Assembly: GCA_945861995.1 (NCBI GenBank)
Contig: CAMAWZ010000145.1
Span: 1 to 6,255 of the forward strand
Length of the DNA stretch: 6,255 nucleotides
DNA from: Pseudorhodobacter antarcticus
Lineage (GTDB): Bacteria; Pseudomonadota; Alphaproteobacteria; Rhodobacterales; Rhodobacteraceae
Direction: 5' to 3'
Below are positions 1 to 4,804 of the stretch, in pieces. The notes beneath the pieces are model-generated. The model was not told the origin of the DNA. It saw nothing but the letters and a program-made list of their open reading frames with translations, and did not search any database. Positions within the stretch are counted from its first letter, which is position 1; every line of letters begins with the position of its first letter. The position numbers were made by a program, and so were the translations under genes.

Positions 1-44
1 GGGCAACCTTTACAATTTTTGGCAGAATTGGCGCAAAGGCGGCG

Positions 45-70
45 GCTGTCAATCGTCGCTTATTGACAGC
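45..70. repeat. Inverted repeat upstream of pyrF
   Basis: A perfect 9-base inverted repeat: GCTGTCAAT at 45-53 and ATTGACAGC at 62-70, with an 8-base loop. It may extend outward with a bulge, pairing GGCGG at 38-42 with CCGCC at 77-81. Each arm contains TTGACA, on opposite strands and pointing outward, which resembles two back-to-back -35 boxes, but no good -10 box lies at the right distance on either side. No T-run follows, so it is not a standard intrinsic terminator. It could be an operator, an RNA hairpin in the pyrF leader, or the tail of an upstream transcript. The repeat is plainly visible; its role is unknown. Confidence 0.6.
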
Positions 71-110
71 GCTTTGCCGCCCCGCCATTGCAAAGAAAAA
101 GGGATGCAAT

Positions 111-800
111 ATGGCCGATGACCGTTTGATCGTGGCGCTGGATGTGCCGAATATTGTGCAAGGGCTTCAAGTGGCCGATGCCTTGGGTGACGCTGTTTCC
201 TTTTACAAAATTGGGCTGGGCATGCTGACAGGCGGCGGGCTTGCGCTGGCCAATGAATTAAAGGGCGAACGCGGCAAGCGCATTTTCCTGGATATGAAGT
301 TGTTTGATATTGGCGCAACGGTAGAGGCCGCCGTGCGCGGACTGTGCCAATATGATCTGGATTTCTTGACCGTTCATGGTGATCCGCAAGTTGTGCGTGC
401 AGCGGGCGAAGGAAAGCGCGGGTCAGGCACCAAGATTTTGGCGGTGACGATATTAACATCATTAGACCGCGCCGATTTGGACGCGAATTTGATTGTGGCG
501 GGCGATATCGCCGAAATCACGCTGGCCCGCGCCGCCCGCGCGTTAGAAGCTGGTGCAGATGGGGTTATCGCCAGCCCGCAAGAGGCAGCCGCGATTCGCG
601 CGCTGCCGCAGGCCAAGGGCAAGCTGATCGTCACGCCAGGGGTTCGGCCCGCAGGGGCCGAAGTGGGCGATCAAAAGCGCGTTGCCACGCCAAGGCAGGC
701 GCTGCTGGATGGGGCAGATCATATTGTTGTGGGCCGCCCTATTTGGGCCGCGAAAGATATGCGCGGCGCGGCGCAGGCGATTCTGGCCGATATTGCCTGA
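111..800 (+). CDS. pyrF: Orotidine 5'-phosphate decarboxylase
   Basis: This cytoplasmic enzyme decarboxylates OMP to UMP, the last step of de novo pyrimidine synthesis. The protein has 229 residues, normal for the short bacterial TIM-barrel form. Visible hallmarks are D11 in the first strand (VALDVP), K33 in FYKIGLG, the catalytic charged network D61-x-K63-x-x-D66 within FLDMKLFDIG, VTILTS after strand 5, the phosphate-loop TPGVRP, and the C-terminal GRPIW whose Arg normally contacts phosphate. The ATG at 111 is chosen because AAAAAGGG (96-103) lies at ribosome-binding distance and the family starts just before this first strand. The frame is also open upstream from a TTG at 63, but the extra 16 residues look non-native. 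dinB follows after 27 bases with no terminator between, suggesting co-transcription. Confidence 0.97.
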   Translation: MADDRLIVALDVPNIVQGLQVADALGDAVSFYKIGLGMLTGGGLALANELKGERGKRIFLDMKLFDIGATVEAAVRGLCQYDLDFLTVHGDPQVVRAAGEGKRGSGTKILAVTILTSLDRADLDANLIVAGDIAEITLARAARALEAGADGVIASPQEAAAIRALPQAKGKLIVTPGVRPAGAEVGDQKRVATPRQALLDGADHIVVGRPIWAAKDMRGAAQAILADIA

Positions 801-827
801 TCGGGCAACAGGGCGCATAGTGCCGCA

Positions 828-2096
828 ATGCCAGCCCTATGCCGCGATTGCCTGACCCAGTTTGATGCGGGGGCAAGATGCCCCAAATGCCGCTCGCCCC
901 GCGTTCTGGCGCATGGCGAGCTTTATCATTTATCCATTGCTCATATGGACTGCGATGCGTTTTATGCATCGGTCGAAAAGCGCGACAATCCAGACCTGCG
1001 CGACCAGCCCGTGATTGTGGGCGGCGGCGCGCGCGGGGTTGTCTCGACCTGCTGCTATATCGCGCGCATTCATGGGGTGCGGGCGGCCATGCCGATGTTT
1101 CAGGCGCTAAAGCTGTGTCCGCAGGCCGTTGTGGTGAAACCGCGCATGTCCGCCTATGTGGATGCCAGCCGCGCCATTCGCGCCATGATGGAGGAGCTGA
1201 CCCCTGCGATTGAACCGCTGTCATTGGATGAGGCGTTTCTAGACTTGGGCGGCACAACCCGCCTGCACGGCGCGCCGCCCGCTGTGATGCTGGCGGGGCT
1301 GGTGCAGCGGATGGAATATGAATTGGGGCTGACGGGGTCAATCGGACTAAGCCATAATAAGTTTTTGGCAAAAATCGCCTCTGATTTGGATAAGCCCAAG
1401 GGATTTTCCTTGATTGGGCAGGGTGAAACGGAAGCCTTTCTGATGCCCAAACCCATCAAAATCATCTGGGGTGTTGGCACGGCAACCCAAGCGCATTTGG
1501 AAAAAGCAGGTATCCGCACCATCGCCGATTTGCGGCGGTGGGAACAGGCCGATTTAACCGCGCGTTTTGGCCAAATGGGCGCGCGGCTGTATCATCTGGC
1601 GCGCGGGCAAGACAGGCGGCGCGTGCAGCGGGATGCGGGCGTCAAATCCATCAGCAAAGAAACCACGTTTTTCGAAGACACGGCTGATCTTGAAGTGCTG
1701 GATGGCCATATCTGGCGGCTGGCAACCCAAGTGGCTGACCGCGCCAAGGCCAAGGGATTTGGCGGCAAAACCGTAACGCTAAAGCTGAAACGCAGCGATT
1801 TTTCGGCTTTGTCGCGGCGCGTCACCTTAGAAGATCCAACGCAACTGGCCGACCGCATCTATCGCACCGCGCGGGCGTTGTTTGATGCGGTGCTGTCACA
1901 AATGGGCGCGGGCTTTGGCCCGTTTCGGCTGATTGGTGTTGGGATTTCTGATCTATCGCCTGCCGATACCGCCGATCACTTGGGCGATTTGCTAGACCCA
2001 TCAGCCCCCAAACGCGCTGCTGCCGAACGCGCTAGCGATGCGATCCGCGCCCGTTTCGGGACGGATGCCATTGTAAAGGGCCGCGCGCTGCGCTGA
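828..2096 (+). CDS. dinB: DNA polymerase IV (Y-family) with N-terminal CxxC pair
   Basis: An error-prone Y-family polymerase for translesion synthesis. The core starts near residue 37: MDCDAFYASVE carries catalytic D41 and the aromatic steric-gate position Y46; SLDEAFLD carries the D134-E135 pair; GLSHNKFLAKIASDLDKPKG (173-192) is the family's palm signature. A helix-hairpin-helix-like stretch follows (GVGTATQAHLEKAGI, about 216-230), then the little-finger domain. The first 33 or so residues are extra compared with E. coli DinB and contain C5-x2-C8 and C18-x2-C21, a possible zinc ribbon. The protein ends in KGRALR without a classical clamp-binding peptide. The ATG at 828 has only a weak upstream CAGGG, but it is the start that includes both cysteine pairs. 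The stop codon touches that of the convergent gene. The polymerase assignment is secure; metal binding is inferred. Confidence 0.97.
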   Translation: MPALCRDCLTQFDAGARCPKCRSPRVLAHGELYHLSIAHMDCDAFYASVEKRDNPDLRDQPVIVGGGARGVVSTCCYIARIHGVRAAMPMFQALKLCPQAVVVKPRMSAYVDASRAIRAMMEELTPAIEPLSLDEAFLDLGGTTRLHGAPPAVMLAGLVQRMEYELGLTGSIGLSHNKFLAKIASDLDKPKGFSLIGQGETEAFLMPKPIKIIWGVGTATQAHLEKAGIRTIADLRRWEQADLTARFGQMGARLYHLARGQDRRRVQRDAGVKSISKETTFFEDTADLEVLDGHIWRLATQVADRAKAKGFGGKTVTLKLKRSDFSALSRRVTLEDPTQLADRIYRTARALFDAVLSQMGAGFGPFRLIGVGISDLSPADTADHLGDLLDPSAPKRAAAERASDAIRARFGTDAIVKGRALR

Positions 2097-2951
2097 TTAT
2101 TCGGCCGCTAATGATTGCGGCGGGGCCAAGCGCGCCGTAATCTGGGCCAGCGCTGCGGTGATTTTAGTGGCAAAGGCCGCAAAATGCGGCAGGGGCGCGA
2201 CCTGCGCCTCGTCCATATACAGCCCGCGCGCGATTTCGATTTGTACGACGTGTTTACCCGCAAAAGGCCGCCCATAATGCTGTGCGATATAGGCCCCTGC
2301 AAACGGGCTATTGCGGGCCGTGCGCAGGTCTTGCGCAGCAAAGGCGGCTTCAATTGCGGCAATTATATGCCCCGAAGCGGATGCGCCATGCCGATCACCC
2401 AGTACAACATCGGCGGGGTTCTGGTGCGGGCGCAGCATCTGTGCCGCCTCGCTGGGCATGGAATGCATATCTAGCAAAATCGCCATGCCAAAGCGGGCTG
2501 CCGTTTCATCCAGCAGCCCGCTTAGGGCGGCATGATAGGGGCGCCAATGGGCATTTATGCGCGCCTCCGCCTCGGCCAGTGGCAATTTGCCGCTGTAAAT
2601 GGCCCGCCCGCCTGCCACCACGCGCGGAATAACTCCCAGACCCGATGCAATGCGCGGATTGCTATCATTGCGCCGCGCGCCTTCTATTAAGGCGGGGTCA
2701 AACTCGTTTGCGGCGCGGTTTAGGTCAACATAGGCGCGCGGCACATGGGCCAGCAGCAATGGCGCGCCCAAACGCGGGCTGGCTGAAACCAACTCATCTA
2801 CGAACGCATCTTCTGATGATCGAACCGCCGCCACACCCAACACAGATTGGCGCAAAAAGGCGGGTGGATAGGCCCGCCCCGAATGCGGCGAAGAAACCAC
2901 CACAGGGCAAGTTTGCACATCGGGACGAATGATCTGAAAGGACGCGGTCAA
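2097..2951 (-). CDS. N-formylglutamate amidohydrolase family protein
   Basis: A 284-residue member of the N-formylglutamate amidohydrolase family (the HutG-like deformylase fold), which in characterised members hydrolyses N-formylglutamate to glutamate and formate late in histidine degradation. Visible family blocks are SSPHSG (20-25, probable metal His23), RSSEDAFVDEL (44-54), HVPRAYVDLNR (69-79), GLGVIPR (104-110), the IYSGKLPL to HWRPYH stretch (118-140), LLDMHSMP (159-166), a GDRHG motif and the C-terminal VVQIEIARGLYMDE. The start is TTG at 2951, set by a good ribosome binding site (ACGGAG) 6 bases upstream and by the position of the first conserved block; the frame stays open to an ATG at 3038, but that segment is basic and unlike the family. 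No other hut genes are nearby, so the substrate is uncertain and a different N-acyl amino acid is possible. Confidence 0.9.
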   Translation of the reverse strand: MTASFQIIRPDVQTCPVVVSSPHSGRAYPPAFLRQSVLGVAAVRSSEDAFVDELVSASPRLGAPLLLAHVPRAYVDLNRAANEFDPALIEGARRNDSNPRIASGLGVIPRVVAGGRAIYSGKLPLAEAEARINAHWRPYHAALSGLLDETAARFGMAILLDMHSMPSEAAQMLRPHQNPADVVLGDRHGASASGHIIAAIEAAFAAQDLRTARNSPFAGAYIAQHYGRPFAGKHVVQIEIARGLYMDEAQVAPLPHFAAFATKITAALAQITARLAPPQSLAAE

Positions 2952-3102
2952 GAAAAACTCCGTTAGAATCACAGAATATAATGAAAGATATCGGCAGCGA
3001 TACCCCTTGATCCGCCGCGCCCTTCTGTTTATAGCCACGCAACCGATATGCCAGCACCGCCTTTTGGCGATTCTGATCTATGGGTAGACCATTGCTAAAA
3101 GT
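2952..3102. other. Divergent intergenic region, amidohydrolase / tRNA-Val
   Basis: This 151-base A+T-richer gap must hold the promoters of the minus-strand amidohydrolase and, probably, of the plus-strand tRNA. On the minus strand, TATATT (2980-2975) and TATAAA (3033-3028) each match the -10 consensus at 5 of 6 positions, but neither has a recognisable -35 box at 16-18 bases. On the plus strand TTGGCG (3064-3069) resembles a -35 box, and the best -10, TAGACC (3085-3090), is poor and only 15 bases away. I see no reading frame worth calling here. Confidence 0.35.
2958..2963 (-). promoter_or_regulatory. Ribosome binding site fixing a TTG start
   Basis: Read on the minus strand, ACGGAG spans 2963-2958, followed by a 6-base pyrimidine-rich spacer (TTTTTC) and TTG at 2951. 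No ATG or GTG in this frame has a comparable site, so this decides the TTG start of the amidohydrolase gene. Confidence 0.75.
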
Positions 3103-3177
3103 GGGCGGTTAGCTCAGCGGTAGAGCACTACGTTGACATCGTAGTGGCCACTGGTTCGATCCCAGTACCGCCCACCA
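3103..3177 (+). tRNA. tRNA-Val (anticodon GAC)
   Basis: The full cloverleaf can be drawn. The acceptor stem pairs GGGCGGT (3103-3109) with ACCGCCC (3167-3173), the discriminator is A3174, and CCA is encoded at 3175-3177. The D stem is GCTC/GAGC (3112-3115 with 3123-3126). The anticodon stem is CTACG/CGTAG with loop TTGACAT (3133-3139) and anticodon GAC at 3135-3137, reading valine codons GUC and GUU. The variable loop is TGGCC. The T stem is ACTGG/CCAGT around TTCGATC (3155-3161). All stems pair perfectly. rpmJ begins 63 bases downstream on the same strand with no T-tract terminator between, so the two may share a transcript. Confidence 0.99.
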
Positions 3178-3182
3178 TTCAC

Positions 3183-3196
3183 GCCCCGCAAGGGGC
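3183..3196 (+). promoter_or_regulatory. GCAA-tetraloop hairpin 1, rpmJ leader
   Basis: GCCCC (3183-3187), loop GCAA (3188-3191) and GGGGC (3192-3196) form a compact 5-bp stem with a GNRA-type tetraloop, 5 bases after the tRNA CCA. No T-run follows. Candidate roles are a processing or stability element between the tRNA and rpmJ, or part of an L36 leader structure. The pairing is plain; the function is inferred. Confidence 0.5.
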
Positions 3197-3204
3197 ACTT
3201 AACT

Positions 3205-3222
3205 GTGGCGCGCAAGCGCCGC
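3205..3222 (+). promoter_or_regulatory. GCAA-tetraloop hairpin 2, rpmJ leader
   Basis: GTGGCGC (3205-3211), loop GCAA (3212-3215) and GCGCCGC (3216-3222) form a 7-bp stem with one U-G pair. It has the same tetraloop as the hairpin 8 bases upstream and ends 7 bases before the rpmJ ribosome binding site AGGAG (3230-3234), leaving that site single-stranded. The function is unknown. Confidence 0.5.
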
Positions 3223-3240
3223 GATGTACAGGAGACAGCC

Positions 3241-3366
3241 ATGAAGGTTGCAAACTCGCTCCGCTCGCTGAAAACGCGTCATCGCGATTGCCAAGTCGTG
3301 CGCCGCAAAGGCCGCGTCTATGTGATCAACAAGACGCAAAAGCGTTATAAGGCACGTCAGGGTTGA
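3241..3366 (+). CDS. rpmJ: 50S ribosomal protein L36 (cysteine-poor type)
   Basis: A 41-residue basic protein of the large ribosomal subunit, starting MKVANSLRSLK, containing RRKGRVYVINKTQKRYK and ending ARQG, a typical L36 tail. Classical L36 holds zinc through three Cys and one His. Here only C17 remains of the cysteines, and the sequence carries the extra residues characteristic of the zinc-independent (C-minus, YkgO-like) form, which as I recall is usual in alphaproteobacteria. A strong ribosome binding site AGGAG (3230-3234) lies 6 bases before the ATG. The gene sits between tRNA-Val and a strong terminator (3402-3436). It is easily missed because of its length. Its fourth residue is Ala where I would expect Arg, a minor deviation. 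Confidence 0.97.
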   Translation: MKVANSLRSLKTRHRDCQVVRRKGRVYVINKTQKRYKARQG

Positions 3367-3401
3367 CCCCGGATATGGCCTGCGCGCAGCAGCATAAATA
3401 G

Positions 3402-3436
3402 GTCGCCAAGGGAAACCTTCGGCGGCTTTTTTATTT
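3402..3436 (+). terminator. Rho-independent terminator after rpmJ
   Basis: The outer stem pairs GTCGCC (3402-3407) with GGCGGC (3421-3426), with one U-G pair. After a bulged C3420, the inner stem pairs AAGG (3408-3411) with CCTT (3416-3419) around a GAAA tetraloop (3412-3415). Six T residues (3427-3432), then ATTT, follow directly. This is a textbook intrinsic terminator for the tRNA-Val/rpmJ transcript. Its T-tract ends immediately before the ribosome binding site of the next gene. Confidence 0.92.
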
Positions 3437-3447
3437 AGGAGATTGGC

Positions 3448-4047
3448 ATGAAACTTTACACATCCCCAACAACCCCCTTTGGCTGCAAAATCGCAGTATT
3501 GTTGCACGAAAGGGATTTGCTGGGGCGGGTTGCCGTGGAGATGGTGGCAGGCACGCCATTGGATGCAGGCAGCCTGCCTGTGGCGCACAACCCCTTGGGC
3601 AAAATTCCCGTGCTGGTGCTGGAAGATGGCACGGCCATTTATGACAGCCGCGTGATTTCGCGGTTTTTGGACGATCATTTTGCCCTTGGTGTCTATCCAA
3701 TGGGCGCGGCGCTTTGGCCCGCTTTGGCGCGCGAACCCGCGATTGATGGCATTATCGAAGCGGCGGTTACTATGGCTTACGAGGTGCGCCTGCGCCCCGA
3801 AAACCTGCGCTTTGACGGCTGGCTGACCGCCAAATGGGCTAAAATCACCCGCGCCTTGGATATGTTCGAAGCCGCGCCGCCAACGGGCGACATCAACATG
3901 GAACACATCGCCCTTGCCTGCGCGCTGTCCTACCTAGACTTTCGCCACGATGCGCGGGGCTGGCGGGATGGGCGGCCACGATTGGCAGCGTGGCAAGCCG
4001 AGATGGCAGCGCGGCAAAGTATGCGCGATACACAACCTATTGCCTGA
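3448..4047 (+). CDS. Glutathione S-transferase family protein (YibF-like)
   Basis: A 199-residue soluble protein with the two-domain GST layout. The N-terminal thioredoxin-like domain starts MKLYTSPTTPFGCK, where S6 or T9 occupies the usual glutathione-activating region. NPLGKIPVL (48-56) holds the cis-Pro54, and the IYDSRVI stretch (64-70) holds D66-S67, which normally bind the glutathione gamma-glutamyl group. The rest is helical, with IALACALSYLDFR (about 154-166) and a GWRDGRPRLAAW segment, matching the C-terminal pattern of E. coli YibF as I recall it. AGGAG (3437-3441) lies 6 bases before the ATG. There is no room for a promoter between the preceding terminator and this site, so expression needs read-through or a promoter upstream of the hairpin. 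The substrate cannot be told from sequence. Confidence 0.93.
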   Translation: MKLYTSPTTPFGCKIAVLLHERDLLGRVAVEMVAGTPLDAGSLPVAHNPLGKIPVLVLEDGTAIYDSRVISRFLDDHFALGVYPMGAALWPALAREPAIDGIIEAAVTMAYEVRLRPENLRFDGWLTAKWAKITRALDMFEAAPPTGDINMEHIALACALSYLDFRHDARGWRDGRPRLAAWQAEMAARQSMRDTQPIA

Positions 4048-4092
4048 CCTTATCAATTCCGCACAACCTTAATCATATTTATCTGACCCTCC

Positions 4093-4127
4093 GCCCCCCT
4101 GCGCTGCTTTGTCCGCTGGACGGGGGC
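4093..4127. repeat. GC-rich inverted repeat upstream of petA
   Basis: GCCCCC (4093-4098) pairs with GGGGGC (4122-4127). Inside it is a smaller hairpin, GTCC (4111-4114), GCT, GGAC (4118-4121). No T-run follows, so it is not a standard intrinsic terminator for the transferase gene ending at 4047, though it could block 3' decay or bind a regulator. Confidence 0.4.
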
Positions 4128-4194
4128 AGAAACTGTGGTTAAAAGCGCGACCAAGGTTAGGGCGCACCCGCGCCTATTTTTCTATGTATCGGCT

Positions 4195-4215
4195 GTGCCG
4201 TACCATTTGCGGCAT
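4195..4215 (+). promoter_or_regulatory. petA leader hairpin
   Basis: An 8-bp stem (4195-4202 with 4208-4215, core TGCCG/CGGCA, with two G-U pairs) closes a 5-base loop CCATT. It ends 5 bases before the purine-rich petA ribosome binding site. It could influence translation or stability of the bc1 mRNA. The pairing is visible; the role is inferred. Confidence 0.4.
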
Positions 4216-4220
4216 TTCAA

Positions 4221-4230
4221 AGGGAGAGGG
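4221..4230 (+). promoter_or_regulatory. petA ribosome binding site
   Basis: AGGGAGAGGG contains overlapping Shine-Dalgarno-like cores (GGGAG at 4222-4226, GAGGG at 4226-4230), 8 and 4 bases before ATG 4235. It supports that ATG over the upstream in-frame extension. Confidence 0.8.
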
Positions 4231-4234
4231 ACGC

Positions 4235-4795
4235 ATGTCTCATGCAGATGATACCGCAGGATCGCGCCGCGATTTTCTGTATTATGCCACCGCTGGCGTA
4301 GGCGCTGTTGCCACAGGGGCGGCAGTTTGGCCGCTGATCAACCAGATGAACCCTTCGGCGGACACCCGCGCGTTGGCGTCGATTTTGGTGGATATTTCGG
4401 GCGTTGAAGTGGGCGCGCAATTGACTGTGAAGTGGCGCGGCAAGCCCGTGTTTATTCGCCGCCGCACGCCCGAGGAAATTGCCGCCGCGCGCGACACTGC
4501 GTTGACCGATCTGGTCGATGGTTTTGCCGAAAACGCCAATAAGCCCGAGGCAGACGCATCAGATGCCAACCGCACCTTGGATGAGGCGGGCGAATGGCTG
4601 GTGATGATTGGCGTTTGCACCCATTTGGGCTGCGTTCCCATCGGGGATGCTGCGGGCGATTTTGGCGGCTGGTTCTGCCCGTGTCACGGCAGCCACTATG
4701 ATACCGCAGGCCGCATCCGCAAAGGGCCCGCACCGCGCAACCTGCCAGTGCCAGTTGCCGCGTTCCTTGACGAAACAACCATCAAGCTTGGGTAA
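4235..4795 (+). CDS. petA: Ubiquinol-cytochrome c reductase Rieske iron-sulfur subunit
   Basis: The [2Fe-2S] subunit of cytochrome bc1, which takes an electron from ubiquinol at the Qo site and passes it to cytochrome c1. It has 186 residues, usual for the alphaproteobacterial form. Residues 10-18 (SRRDFLYYA) form a twin-arginine motif followed by a hydrophobic segment (about 18-35) that serves as an uncleaved membrane anchor; export of the folded protein by Tat is the family rule. The cluster motifs are C128-T-H130-L-G-C133 and C148-P-C150-H151-G-S153: ligands C128, H130, C148 and H151, with a C133-C150 disulfide. S153 and Y155, equivalents of the residues that raise cluster potential, are present. 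A variable insert lies at about 78-117. The stop codon overlaps the petB ribosome binding site, implying translational coupling. Confidence 0.98.
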   Translation: MSHADDTAGSRRDFLYYATAGVGAVATGAAVWPLINQMNPSADTRALASILVDISGVEVGAQLTVKWRGKPVFIRRRTPEEIAAARDTALTDLVDGFAENANKPEADASDANRTLDEAGEWLVMIGVCTHLGCVPIGDAAGDFGGWFCPCHGSHYDTAGRIRKGPAPRNLPVPVAAFLDETTIKLG

Positions 4796-4798
4796 GGA
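4794..4798 (+). promoter_or_regulatory. petB ribosome binding site overlapping petA stop
   Basis: AAGGA begins inside the petA TAA stop (4793-4795) and lies 6 bases before the petB ATG. Ribosomes ending petA would be placed on the petB start, a standard way to balance subunits of one complex. Confidence 0.8.
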
Positions 4799-4804
4799 TA
4801 GATT

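Larger units (their letters stand above)
4048..4234 (+). promoter_or_regulatory. petABC upstream region
   Basis: This 187-base non-coding region precedes the bc1 operon and presumably contains its promoter. The best pair I can find is TTATCA (4050-4055) with CATATT (4074-4079), each 4 of 6 matches with an 18-base spacer, which is weak. Two inverted repeats lie downstream, at 4093-4127 and 4195-4215. The petA frame is open across the second half back to 4109, but that segment has no Rieske-like features and no ribosome binding site, so I treat it as untranslated. Confidence 0.4.

Noticed and set aside
1..66. Possible C-terminal end of an upstream gene (frame 1 open from base 1 to TGA at 64-66)
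   Set aside because: Twenty-one codons are too few to judge; other frames are also open here, and nothing recognisable is encoded.
63..110. TTG start for pyrF, 16 codons upstream
   Set aside because: No ribosome binding site, overlaps the inverted repeat, and the added residues (LTALCRPAIAKKKG) do not fit the family start.
739..1371. 210-codon antisense open frame across the pyrF/dinB junction
   Set aside because: Pro/Arg/Ser-rich low-complexity translation with no motif, opposite two well-supported genes.
3199..3906. 235-codon open frame antisense to rpmJ and the transferase gene
   Set aside because: It crosses the terminator and two confidently called plus-strand genes; its composition is that of a complement artefact.
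4093..4127. Terminator for the transferase gene
   Set aside because: A GC-rich stem exists but the inside is long (23 bases) and no T-run follows, so it was kept only as an inverted repeat.
4109..4234. In-frame upstream extension of petA
   Set aside because: It would add 42 residues before the twin-arginine signal, which must be close to the N-terminus; the ribosome binding site at 4221-4230 points to ATG 4235.
4248..4710. Exact 13-base direct repeat ATGATACCGCAGG at 4248-4260 and 4698-4710 within petA
   Set aside because: Both copies encode a DTAG tetrapeptide in the same frame at unrelated sites of the Rieske protein; shared codon preference explains it.
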